From Bigelowiella natans CCMP2755 (Eukaryota > Cercozoa > Chlorarachniophyceae): DNA of 30,181 nt. The DNA is taken from assembly GCA_000320545.1 (NCBI GenBank), contig ADNK01003191.1:1-30181 (forward strand). The letters are read 5' to 3'. Positions 18,719 to 29,095 of the stretch are shown in pieces. The position numbers and the translations under genes were made by a program. Every line of letters begins with the position of its first letter. Position 1 is the stretch's first letter. Under the pieces are notes generated by a model. It was not told the origin of the DNA. It was given only the letters and a program-made list of their open reading frames with translations, and did not search any database.

Positions 18719-20735
18719 GCGTGGGTGCGTTAGATATCATCGCCTTACCCACGTGCCACGCAGTCAAGATAGTTCTGAGAGGAGACAGAGCAGGAAACAA
18801 GTGAAAATATCTCCTTCGATGTGTCTTTCAGGGCACCATCCATCAGCACGAGGTGCGCTATACTACTACTGGTAGCGGTGTATTATTAACCGCACCGAGA
18901 TACCTCTGATATGCACACAAAAGCAATGTCTCTTTCCGCGTCTATACGCAGCGCCTCATGTACATCGCCTGATGGTGATTGTGAAGAAGAGGAAGAAGAA
19001 GAAGAAGATAATGGTAAATCATTCAAACGACGATGATATTCGTGAATGACGATGGGAGCTCCGTAAAAGAGCAGCGGCAGGATATAAAGGCAATCGAATG
19101 AAAGCCTCTTCGGCGCCATCACGAGCGCGCAGAAGCGACCCTTACAAGCATCTGTTCCGCATGCGCGTGGTATACTTTCGTTCAATACGCTTTGCGTTTT
19201 TGGCAGCATCGTAGCCAACAAAAACAGCAAGAACAAGAGCAGCAGCAATGCCTTCATCCTAACAAACCTTCTACATCTTCTGACAACAGCACCTGGATTT
19301 CCACCGGAAAGCTTCTCAAGAATCGTGTGTTTCTTCCTCCGTCGCATCTTCTCCTCCTCCTTTTCCTCCCCAGCCCCCTCTTCTGAACTACGATTATGAT
19401 TAGTACCTTGATTCACCCCTTCTCTCGATCTGTCCGGCGCTGCGTCCGCCTTCTTCTTCTTGGTGCGGTCGTAGAATAGCTTGTCCAGCGGTATTGTGGA
19501 GGGGGGGGGCGAGGGACACGGCACCATCCTGCGTTTTTTTGGTATTCTTTGTGGATATGAAATTGCTATATTTATAAAATCACGGCGTGATCTTGTGATG
19601 GATCACATCGCCGCAGTTACTTTCCTGTGCTCTCCCCCTCCCTTGCCACCCTCCCGGCCTTCTCTTCATATTTCTACTCATCACGACGACAGCGGCGAGA
19701 AATGCAACTACACTACCAACCTCTTGAGGAAGTATTGGGGTCTCCGGACAGCATTAACAACTCGATGGCCATGCCTTTAGCCGGCCCCAAAAGGGCATCC
19801 CCAAGAGGAGTGCATAGAAGGGAGGCCCTTGGGGGGGGGGGGAGAGTGGACAGCATATATGTGATGGAATTGTGAGGATATCAGCGAGAGATAACGGTGA
19901 GTCTCTCCGCTGTTTTCTCCAAATAGCCCTTGGAGCTGTCGCATGATACGTACATATTCATCTTCTCTCTTTCTCTCGTTCTCTCTCGTTCTCTCTTTCC
20001 CTTCTCCTCTTATTCTCACAGAAATTCGTTTTGTTACATGGCCAGCTCCGCGCTGATATCCGCCCCACTGAAGCCATTCCCTATGACAAGAATATGCTGC
20101 CTCTTCTGTTTGTCAGTAGCAACGGCCCCAAATATGCCATCCTCCTCCTCCACCACCTCTTCCTCCTCCTTCTTCTTCATCTTCTCTTCGGATGCTTCGT
20201 ATCTCTGCTTCCCCCCCACGTCTCCGCCGGCGAAATTCGTCGGGTTGCGATATCTACGGGGGTATATGGAATGAAGGGGGGGGGGGGGGGGGGAGAAAGG
20301 AATGAAGGGATCCTAACTCAAAACGGAAAATCGCACGCATATATGAAGTAGACGTACGTCGCAGCGTGGGTGATAGTCCGCGGATTGGCCTCCATACACC
20401 TTTTGAGGCCGGGTAGGGAGTCTAAGGGAAACTTCGGCCTGGAGAAGATCCCGCTTGTCGTTGCGACAAAATCAAAGAGATATGAGCGGGCGCGGCTCGC
20501 AGACTCTCGTGATAAGGCGGAGGACGAGAATGGAGAGCAGCTCTTCTTCGCACGTGTCAGGACGCGTACGACCCTAGGAGGCAAAAGGGCGTTGCAGTAG
20601 TAAGGCTTCAACATGGCACCTACCGTTCTGACGATGTCAGCATGCACGCTAGCGAGAGAAGAAAGGATGTAGCCACGCAACAGACAGGTGATCTAACTTC
20701 CGTGTTTGGTAGATATATTTTGGGTATGAAAATTC

Positions 20736-20774
<39 letters not shown>

Positions 20775-21632
20775 TTGAAGGTCCTCGACCATTTCCCCTG
20801 GATTTGTTGTTCTGCCCCAGTCTCCGATCGCTGCTCTGCACTCCCCTCCTCTCCTTGCTCCCCAGTCTTTTGCGGCAGCGGGCGTTCCACCCTCACCACC
20901 TCTATTTTGTCATATTCGACAAAGATTAAGGAGGTATCACAGAGAACGAGTGTGTGGAAGGGCAGCTGGGATGATGGAGAAGACGCGACCTGTGTTGAGA
21001 TGCAAACGGTCCTTAATGTACGAGTGCTTCGCCATGTACCGATGAAGATACTCATGAACCTGTCAGTGTAGGAAAATGTTGTTGACGGAAAGGGAGAGAA
21101 AGTAGTAGGACATTACAGAGAAATGCGAAGGAGAACGAATACGACGACGGCGGACAAGCGATTTAATGATCACGACCTTTTTCGCGGAGGGGAACAGATC
21201 GCTACACCCCTCCCCCGCATCGTCTTCAACGTCACCCCAAGCAAAATCGGAGAATCGACAGGTGTGCCGCGAAATGTTAGTCATCAAACTATCCCAAACC
21301 TTGATTGGTAGTAACATCAAGTAAACCGAAGGAGGGCGGGGAGAAAGGGGTGTTGGTACTGGTTGGAAGTAGCATTCGTGCGTGCTCGCGTATGTGTGTG
21401 AGTGTGGTTGCTTATTTGTCACGTACAAGTCCAGTATTTGGGCGCCACAGCCCCCCAATATCTTCCGCCTTCTCGAACACGGTCGGGAGTAATCCAGCCT
21501 CCCACGCCTCCTTCGCCTTGAGAAGAATACGACGTTCAGATTTATCAAACCATATTCATCCGAAAGGACTATGCACACGATACAATTGTAAAGCGGGAAG
21601 ATGGCTAGCTATGGCGGCCTGTATGTGTGTGG

Positions 21633-21677
<45 letters not shown>

Positions 21678-21997
21678 TGTGTGTGTGTGTGTGTGTGAGT
21701 GTGTCGCGTGTGTGTGGAGCACACTACTACCGCTACTAGGCCGCTTGGCCCAGCTCCTATGATAGCAATCTAGTATGACACGAAGATTAAAAATGAGATC
21801 AATTGCTCACATCAAAAATTTGCGGTCATTTAGCAAACATCTGAATGATTCAATGTTGAGATAACCGTCTTTCTGCCCACTCCCCTCCTATTTCTGGCCT
21901 CTTCAGTGGCCCGATTGCGGACGACAAGAAGGCGGTAGAGGGCAAAAAGCGACGTGAGCACACTTCCAGCCCAAACAGCTCCATCAGCGAGGCTCAT
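16889..21997 (-). CDS. Flavin-containing monooxygenase (FMO-like), about 19 exons, 628-640 aa
   Basis: FAD/NADPH-dependent oxygenation of soft nucleophiles (N or S), or a related Baeyer-Villiger activity. Exons: 21997-21866, 21769-21731, 21516-21427, 21299-21177, 21059-20990, 20901-20790, 20573-20358, 20253-20038, 19774-19721, 19528-19293, 18968-18904, 18774-18749, 18492-18335, 18077-18001 (or to 17965), 17723-17682, 17533-17466, 17224-17191, 17115-17026, 16927-16889; all joins keep phase. Landmarks: N-terminal hydrophobic segment, FAD site IGAGPSG (49-54), VFEKAEDIGGLWRP, FMO identifier ending HAATY (258-262), NADPH site IGNGFSG (319-324), CATGY (511-514), MAFIG, GPFWGAIELQARW. Charged inserts are encoded in exons 6, 8 and 10. 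The last join is doubtful: the acceptor at 16949 would give a more family-like end (RPQFPKADYV) but needs a phase not available. An upstream Met at 22141 is a possible earlier start. Confidence 0.85.
17322..17400. repeat. (GA)n tract followed by G14
   Basis: GA repeat at 17322-17366 and a run of 14 G at 17387-17400, inside an FMO intron. On the coding (minus) strand this is a C/T-only tract upstream of the acceptor at 17225. Confidence 0.9.
17775..17805. repeat. (TA)n microsatellite
   Basis: TA repeat inside an FMO intron. Confidence 0.9.
18181..18265. repeat. Compound (CA)n-(GA)n microsatellite
   Basis: CA repeat 18181-18211 and interrupted GA repeat 18224-18265 in the intron between FMO exons 13 and 14. 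Confidence 0.9.
18659..18716. repeat. Compound (CA)n-(GA)n microsatellite
   Basis: CA repeat running directly into GA repeat, in the intron between FMO exons 12 and 13. It has the same order and strand as the tract at 18181. Confidence 0.9.
20276..20293. repeat. G18 homopolymer
   Basis: Eighteen G in an FMO intron, a C-tract on the coding strand just before the acceptor at 20254. Confidence 0.9.
20738..20772. repeat. (GT)n microsatellite
   Basis: GT repeat in the FMO intron after exon 6, starting 17 bases past the donor (poly Thr-His frame on the minus strand is an artefact). Confidence 0.9.
21635..21717. repeat. (GT)n microsatellite, interrupted
   Basis: About 80 bases of GT repeat in the intron between FMO exons 2 and 3. 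Confidence 0.9.
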
Positions 21998-22791
21998 TAT
22001 TCCAGGGCAGTGTTCACGCCACGTTGTTTCCCCCCCCCTGCTGTACGCTTCAGCTCGGAAGCCGAAGGCTGATCTCCGGATTCTTGGTAAACCCGAATTC
22101 GCGATGGGAGTGAAAACGCCCCGAGTTTTTCCTTGCGACATCCAGAGAATGGAGATTTTACTAGTTTACCGATTTGTCGCGATAGTCTGGCGTGGTGAAT
22201 GTCGCACGATAAAGAAACGGGGCCGATTTGCATGTAAACACGCGCTGAGCCCTTCGTACTCGCACATTGATCCCAGGAGATTTTTCTTCCTCTTCACGAA
22301 AAGGCTGATCGAGTTGGCTGATCACCAGGAACCACATAAATCCACGGAAATCTACGGAAATCCTGAAATCCTCCGAAATCCTCGGGGCTTTCACGTAACC
22401 TGCGTGAAGAGAAACACGAGCGAAAGAACAGAGAACGAAGGTCGACTTGGGTTTTGTGTGCTACGTAGCAGCGCTCTTCGACGTCCTCCCCAAAAGGACT
22501 GCTTTTCAGGGGTTAAATATGACTGGAGAAGACCTAGTGAAAGGCGACTATGCCTTGATCATGTCGCAGGCAATAATTGCATCCCAATTCGAGTATGTGC
22601 GGGTGTCGCTCGCACGCTGGGCGATGCTTCAATTTTTCAGGAAGAGACATGCTGCGCCTTGCGTTGGGATTTTCGTCAGAAAACCTGCAACTGATTCCGG
22701 TTCGCGCCACCGACACCAAAATTAGTTCGCCTAGTCACCTCACCCCACCTATTCACGCTCTAAAGCAATCTGAAGAGGCAATTTTGCGATC
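21998..22791. promoter_or_regulatory. Divergent intergenic region (FMO / carrier-like gene)
   Basis: About 790 bases between divergent starts. An open frame of 246 codons on the + strand (21954-22694) overlaps antisense FMO exon 1 and has no recognisable domain, so it is not called. An imperfect tandem of GGAAATC-type units lies at 22345-22386. The minus strand stays open upstream of the FMO start as far as a Met at 22141. Confidence 0.5.
22345..22386. repeat. Short tandem of GAAATC units
   Basis: Four GAAATC words spaced 11, 9 and 11 bases apart, about 350-390 bases upstream of the FMO start codon. Confidence 0.6.
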
Positions 22792-23697
22792 ATGAGTAGG
22801 GATGAATCAGGGCTAAAGTGGATCTCGAACGTGGTCTCGGCAGCCTCGAGTAGCAGCAACGATGCAGCCAATTGGACGGGCTCAACTTTAAGGGCAAGCA
22901 CACAAATTAATGTCCACGGAAATGTTTTCCTCGAAAGTAGGAAACAATTCTTTGGGTTTATCAATCAACCAATATCGAAGACTGTCAAGGAAGAGATGAT
23001 GATGGCAGGCTATGGATTGGGGTTGTCGCTTTTTTCCCCCGTAGCGAACTTGTACCAGCTCGCAGCACTCTATCCAAACGTAAAATCTATGCTCTGTTCT
23101 TCTCGTGGTCTGACCTTCCGCATATGCTCATCCATCTATCCGCAGCAAGTTGCTCTCCGAATTGCTCAAGTTAATCTTGGAACCCCAGTGAAAGACCATC
23201 TTTCCCCGTGGGTTGCTTTTGGAGTCCTAGGCGTTCTTCAGGGAGCTGTGTATGGCCATGCTAATATCAATTTTGCACGTAAGTTGAAAATTGATAAGAC
23301 ATTGAAGCTAAGCATGATTTTCCGAGGATCGGGATTCGCAGCATTACGGGATACAATTTCCCAAGGAATACCCTTTATGCTCTCAGACGCAATTCGAACG
23401 AAATGTCTTGATCCAATATTACCCTCTAAAGACCCATTCAACAATCATGCTAAACGATGGAGCTCATTGATTTATTGTTCGATAGTATCCACCTATCTTT
23501 CCCAAGGTTTCCATAACTGCCAAACCGCAATGCAGACTCATCCTGAATTGTCGTACGTTGGTTCTCTTAACTCTATGATGAAAACACATGGAGTCCGTTT
23601 TTTATGGAAAGGGGCAGAAGCAAGAGTTGGACTATTAGTTGTTACAAATATATTCAATGAAGTCTTTTTGAAGCCTATCTGGCATGGGAATCTCTAA
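22792..23697 (+). CDS. Divergent mitochondrial-carrier (SLC25)-like protein, single exon, 301 aa
   Basis: One uninterrupted reading frame from ATG to TAA, unusual among these intron-rich neighbours. The first 60 residues are Ser/Asn-rich. The rest alternates hydrophobic and basic stretches: GYGLGLSLFSPVANLYQLAAL, WVAFGVLGVLQGAVYG, FRGSGFAALRDTISQGIPFMLSD and GVRFLWKGAEARVGLLVVTNI. The last two resemble the 'G...a..Rd.....' and 'G...lykG...R......' half-repeats of SLC25 carriers, with a Gln-rich segment (NCQTAMQTH) where a carrier repeat would have its RMQ. The canonical PX[DE]XX[KR] signatures are not seen, so a carrier role is a weak inference; another polytopic organelle protein is possible. 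It is head to head with the FMO gene. Confidence 0.6.
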   Translation: MSRDESGLKWISNVVSAASSSSNDAANWTGSTLRASTQINVHGNVFLESRKQFFGFINQPISKTVKEEMMMAGYGLGLSLFSPVANLYQLAALYPNVKSMLCSSRGLTFRICSSIYPQQVALRIAQVNLGTPVKDHLSPWVAFGVLGVLQGAVYGHANINFARKLKIDKTLKLSMIFRGSGFAALRDTISQGIPFMLSDAIRTKCLDPILPSKDPFNNHAKRWSSLIYCSIVSTYLSQGFHNCQTAMQTHPELSYVGSLNSMMKTHGVRFLWKGAEARVGLLVVTNIFNEVFLKPIWHGNL

Positions 23698-24844
23698 TCA
23701 GAAGATACTGCAATTCCACAACTTAACGATCAATGTCTACACATGTTCTAATATATCTAGAAAGTGTAAAGAGATTTGCCCTTCAGGACATCTGTGGAAA
23801 ATGGATCAGGAGATGAGACCATAGCTGGAAGCAAATCATTAATGCGTTTACAGACTGCAGACCCTTCTCTCGGTTCGGAGTGCACAAGCAACAACGGCCT
23901 CGAAAAGAGGGAAGACGAGTTGGACGTGGATTTCATTGTGACCAGTCTATCAGTATTCACTGATTGTCGTCATTTCTGTTAAAAAACATTGCTCAATGCA
24001 ACAGAACTTGCACATGAACATTGCTGCTTTTCAAAAACAGCAGCTTGGACTGACGTTTGATGCATGGTCCTCAAATCTGCATGAACGCGCCACATGCTGA
24101 ACTTGATGAGTACACGTGTCGGTTTTTGGAGCTGCAGGAATCATCATCACTGCGACTGTTGCAAGATGACACAACGCACTCAGTCGATGCGGGTTTGAGC
24201 CACGCTCGTGAGACCGTGAATGAGGTCACGCACAAGCTAGCAAGGCCGACACACGTGCGATGTCTCTGCAAATGAAACACCGCAAAAAGCATGCATCCAT
24301 GTACCAAGCTGAGCGGTGTGGTGTGCACGCAGCAGCAGCATTGCACAGATTCGGATGTTCCTCCATTGGGGGGTCGTCGCACATGAAAAAATGTCAAAAA
24401 AGTATGATGTCGCTCGTGCAGAAAGTTTACTGTTCTTTTCATGTTTTTTTCTCCTTTTTGACGTCTCAATCATCAAAGGAACCAGATGTAGCATGTCGCA
24501 CGAGAGAAATGACCATCGTTTTCACACTTGTGCCAGAACTACGAGTACCAATGGCATAAAGAAGAAGCCGAAAACTAAGATTAGAGAGCACTTCCATTTG
24601 TGGGAAAGCTTTGCATTTTTTTTCTAAGATGTGAGTGACAGCCGGCATTGAATTAGAAAACAAGGAGATTTTTCTATTTCTATTTTTATAGGCGATTGTG
24701 GATTTCTGACAAAGTTCTTCGAGGCGCAAAGTACGCTTTCATTCCGTCCCTTGCGTTGAACGCTCGCCCGGGGGCTCATCACGTTTGAGCACGGTTGGGT
24801 TAAGCGGCGGAAACTAGATTTCATTTTCAGCGGATTTTCGAATC
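23698..24844. other. Intergenic region without supported gene
   Basis: About 1.15 kb between the carrier-like gene and the G-alpha start, both on the + strand. It must hold the first gene's 3' end and the G-alpha promoter. Several 60-100-codon frames on both strands overlap one another and show no domain. No clear repeat. Confidence 0.6.
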
Positions 24845-26357
24845 ATGGTGAGATGAGTAAGAATGCCACCTCGATGAAGACAGTTAACATATATGCATGC
24901 ACACCCAACAATTCGGAAGGGTAAAGATACTCGATTCACCACCAAAAAGGCATTCTGTGTCGGATGGGATGGGAATCCTTGCCTTGTGCGTTTGAAAATA
25001 GTTTCCCTGATATGTAGGGCGGTTTCTGTTCAAGCAATGATGATAATCCACCTCCCATCGTCGAACCCGAGCTGAAATTCAAATTGTTGTTGCTGGGCCC
25101 TGGAGAGTCGGGAAAATCAACAGTCCTTAAACAACTCAAAAGCATTTATAATGTGGCTCCTAATGAACATGATCTTGATGAATGCAAAAAGGCCTTGCAT
25201 CAGAATACCCTGGAGTGCATGAAGGTGTTGTGTGATGCTGCCGAGAGATTCAAGTATGGGCTAGGGGACGAGGACAGAAAAACAGCAAAATGGCTTCAGG
25301 ATGAAGATGTCCAATACGGTGACACTGCCATTACAGCTGCGCAGGCCAAAGCAATACAAAAGCTTTTCAAGAGCGAGGCGATTCAAAACGCGTACGCGAG
25401 AAGGGATGAATTCTGGATACTCGACGCTTGCGACTACTACGTGGAACACGTACCAAGGTTCGCAGCACAGGACTACGCTCCTGATGAACGGGACATGGTG
25501 ATGTGCCGGATTCGCACAACGGGGAGGGTCTTGGATGCAAAACTGAAAGTAAAGTCTCAAGAGAGGGGGGAAGGTGATCCCGAGTTCATCACATATGAGA
25601 TCATTGATGTGGGGGGACAACGCAACGAGCGGAAAAAATGGGTCCAGATGCTTAGCAACGTCAAGGCCATAATATTCCTAGTCAATCTTGCGGGATATAA
25701 CCAGGTCCTGTATGAAAACAAGGAGATAAATCGGATGTTTGAAGCCCTGGAGGTCTTTGGGAAAATCACAGGATGGCGCGACGAGTCGAAGACGAGCACA
25801 GGGGCAAAGAACGCCTTGAGGGGGGGAGACTTGTTCAAACACCTACCCATTTACCTTCTGCTAAACAAAAAGGACATATTTGAGAAAATGATTTACAAAG
25901 TAGGGCTCGACAAAACGTTTCCTGAATATCGAGGTGAGGGGGGTTTTCTTTCCATGAAGACGATTATTGTTTACAAGCCTATCAGGGATAGGTTCGAAAG
26001 GCATAATTTTTTCTAAGAATAACCCTCTGCTAGGTGGTAGCAAGAGCGACGAGGCCATAGATTTCATCAAGGAACAATTCCAAAAGAGATGCCCTCCTGG
26101 GAAAAATATTATGATGCTCGATATCACAGGGGTCTCCAGGTTGTGATGAGAACTTATGATGTGCTGCCGTAACCAGTAGCAGCGCATAATTGTACATTTT
26201 TGTGCATGCCTACACTGCTCTAAGATTTTCCCTTTCTCTGAGAGTTGTTTGTTGCAGCGTAACACATCGTTTTCAACTAACCTTCAGGCACGATGTCAGA
26301 ACTGCGTTTCGCGAAATCGAGAAGGACTTGCTGAAGAATCACAGATCTACCTCGTAG
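24845..26357 (+). CDS. Heterotrimeric G-protein alpha subunit, 364 aa
   Basis: GTPase switch that couples membrane receptors to effectors. Exons 24845-24847 (the ATG alone), 25018-25933, 26034-26139 and 26288-26357 join in phase to 365 codons. The first join yields MGGFCSSN, giving Gly2 for N-myristoylation and Cys5 for palmitoylation. G1 is GPGESGKST (28-36). Switch I RIRTTG holds the arginine finger (Arg165) and the Mg-binding Thr168. Switch II DVGGQRNERKKW holds the catalytic Gln202. G4 is NKKD (284-287). The helical domain lies between G1 and switch I. G5 is divergent: the position of TCAT reads ITGV, in LDITGVSRHDVRTAF. The C-terminus (LLKNHRSTS) lacks the Gi-type Cys at -4. The GTPase machinery is intact, so the protein should be active. 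AATAAA at 26498-26503 is a likely 3' signal. Confidence 0.93.
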
Positions 26358-26497
26358 CATAAAATTTATAAGATGTGCAGTTCCAGTAAATATTGCTATT
26401 CATTTAAAGGTTATATAAGTTGTTATGGCTATCAGCATGCACATCAATACGTGGCGGAACATGAATGGCTCATTGTGCGTTATAGTATGGAAAAAGA

Positions 26498-26503
26498 AAT
26501 AAA
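26498..26503 (+). promoter_or_regulatory. Candidate polyadenylation signal AATAAA
   Basis: AATAAA 141 bases after the G-alpha stop codon. Confidence 0.4.
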
Positions 26504-26532
26504 AATGTCAAATAACACGGTCTTGTGTAGCC

Positions 26533-26574
26533 TGCTGCGCAAGCAGCATGCGCGCTATGTGCTATAAGCACATA
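26533..26574. other. Two adjacent perfect hairpins
   Basis: TGCTGC-GCAA-GCAGCA (26533-26548, 6-bp stem, 4-base loop), then TATGTGCT-ATA-AGCACATA (26556-26574, 8-bp stem, 3-base loop). They lie 30-76 bases after the candidate poly(A) signal of the G-alpha gene. Confidence 0.6.
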
Positions 26575-27043
26575 TCGCTTGCGTTTATCTCACATTATTT
26601 GTCGCCGCCAAAGCCACAAATATGATAGCGAAACTTAGTTCCATGATGAATTTTGAATGTACGACGGCCTTGTGCATTGACACGGCCGCCATATTAGCAT
26701 AATGCGAACAAGCGGAAGTACAACTATTTGCACAGTAACAAAGCATGATGAGCCAATGCCAGTATGTGCACCTAGAGTAGTCAATCTGTCATCATCCAAC
26801 GAAGCAGATCGACTCTGGCGTCTGCTGGCCGTGGGCGTTGCATGAATTGATCAAGGATTTCATCATCACACCGGTGTGATGCTGTTGCACATTGTCATAG
26901 CCGTTGCAATGTGGTGTGGACGCCATGTTCATCTGCTAGGCTCTCCTAGTCCCCAGCAACGGAAAGCTAGAGAAATTTATACGCGAACGAACGCATTCAC
27001 GCTACATGACACATTTTCTAACCCCCTTACTGACTGCATGCCA

Positions 27044-27840
27044 CTAGCTGCAATCCGTAGAGTTCATCGATCGCTCAAGCAGGAGATTGTGGAGCTGCCA
27101 CATGGCACAAATATTGTACCCCGTGCTACCGAGGGAATGCGCCTTTGGAGAACAAGAGGCCCCCAGCTGTCGGAGCGAATGCGCAATTGCACGCCGAAGC
27201 GATTCAGGTCCCATCCTTTTACGCACAAGCGATGATGTGTCACCTTCCCTCTGCGGCACAGCGTATATGTTGTTCCACTCCCATCGACTGGTGTCAGCGG
27301 AGAGGGCAGACGACGGTTGTGACGCCGCTGATGGTCTTCGCGCATGCATTCGGGTCTTGTTGAACGCCAGCATGCGCAGCTTGTGATTACCGTTGTCAGC
27401 TACATACAGCGTATCTGTGCTATCGAAGGCGAGCCCGCTGGTAAAATAAGGAGAGAAAGTGAGAGAAGAATTTCTTCCACTATGTTCCACTAATGTAAAC
27501 CCGGACCCCCCCCCTTTGTGTCCCATGCGTTTTCTCTCCTGTTTGTGTGTGTGTGTGTGTGTGTCCTCTTTCTTTTTTTCGTGCCGACGTTGGTTTTCTA
27601 AAGCGCGCTGAATCCAGCCGGCCGTCTCGCACGCCCGGTTTGGAGCCGCACAGCGTCGTCACTTCTCCGTCGTCCGTTGTGATGCGGCGAATGCGGTGGT
27701 TTCGACTGTCGCAAACGTACAGGCTCCCCGAGGAGTCAACAGCGATCCTGAGGGGAAACGCACAAAAGAGCCTCCGGATGAAGAAAGAGTTGAGTCCGCC
27801 CCCCCCCCCCCCCTCCTGAAAAAAAAACAAACCGCTGCAG

Positions 27841-27875
<35 letters not shown>

Positions 27876-28822
27876 CGGGTCTAATAGCATTCTGAAAGAG
27901 GAAAAATAAGATTTTCCGCGTTCGATACCCCTTGGGCTCGTGCAGGTGCGCATTGGTCCCCCTCCCGTCTTGCCGCCCCCATCTCTCTGCGCTGCCTGCG
28001 AGGGTGCTCACCGACAGCCCCCTCCCTAAGCAATGGCGGGGAACAAACGGGCACACAGGGCAGAGGTAAGGTAAGGTGGGGAGGAAGGCGCGCAGCGGCG
28101 ATGATGCTATTGACGTTTCGAGAGAGCACCCAATTACCGCTTTGGTCCAACGTTATCCGCCGAACCGTATGCCCATAAGGGTACTGGTTTTGGGAGGGGA
28201 GAGGCGTATCGGTGACGTAGATGTCGCCGTGCCGCCCGACGCAAACCTGCGGGAATACATGCAGGTACGGTGAGTTACTCTGCCAGTCGATTGCGCGTGC
28301 GTGCCGGCCTCGCGGTGGCAGAGAGGAAGGGGGGAGGGGAACGAGGCACCTGTTGCGGGCTGAGGAATTTAGCTCTCGCTGCACGTCCATCTCGGTATCC
28401 GCGGCAATTACGGTGCGGGTAGTGCCCTATCAATCGGGTGTTTCCACCACGTCGGTCGGTGTTAACGCGCCCCCAAGAGAGAGAGGGGGGGGGGAGGGGG
28501 GGGCTATCTACGCATTTTATATGCCGTTGCATGTGCAGCTGCTGTTTGGTTTCTCAAAAAACGAGACAGCGAAAGAGGGAAGGGGAACGGGGTTGAGGTG
28601 CGCGACCAAATGGGCGAGTTCGCGAAGACGTCCTTCGTTTATGACACTCGGTGCCGGTAATGGTCCAGACTCCAGATTGAGGAGAAGAAGGGGGAGGAGG
28701 CGATGATGATGACGACGACGACAATGATGATGATGATGATGATGCCTGCTGAGTGTCATCTTTGAGCGAGACTCCACGAATCCTCCAGCCTCCCTGCGTG
28801 CGTGAGTGTTTGGAGAGCGAGT

Positions 28823-28873
<51 letters not shown>

Positions 28874-29057
28874 GAGAGAGCGAGTTATTCGTATGTGTTC
28901 CAGATTTTACTGCCTATGGTGAGAGCGTAACATTGCTATTTCTCCATGTTTTCATTATCGACGACGCAGGTGCTTCATCGGCGTCTCCTCGAGAGCGCCG
29001 CATACAACTACTCAAACCACATTACACATACTCCTCCCCCTGCTGCTACTACTACTC

Positions 29058-29095
<38 letters not shown>

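Larger units (their letters stand above)
26358..27043. other. Intergenic region between convergent genes, with two hairpins
   Basis: About 690 bases between the G-alpha 3' end and the NHL gene 3' end. It holds AATAAA (26498-26503) and two adjacent hairpins (26533-26548, 26556-26574). Otherwise nothing recognised. Confidence 0.6.

Noticed and set aside
21954-22694. Long + strand open frame of 246 codons
   Set aside because: Its start is antisense to FMO exon 1, it has no recognisable domain, and the composition is Arg/Cys-rich as in random frames.
23757-24559. Several 60-130-codon frames on both strands
   Set aside because: Mutually overlapping, several without ATG, no domain, no consistent splice sites.
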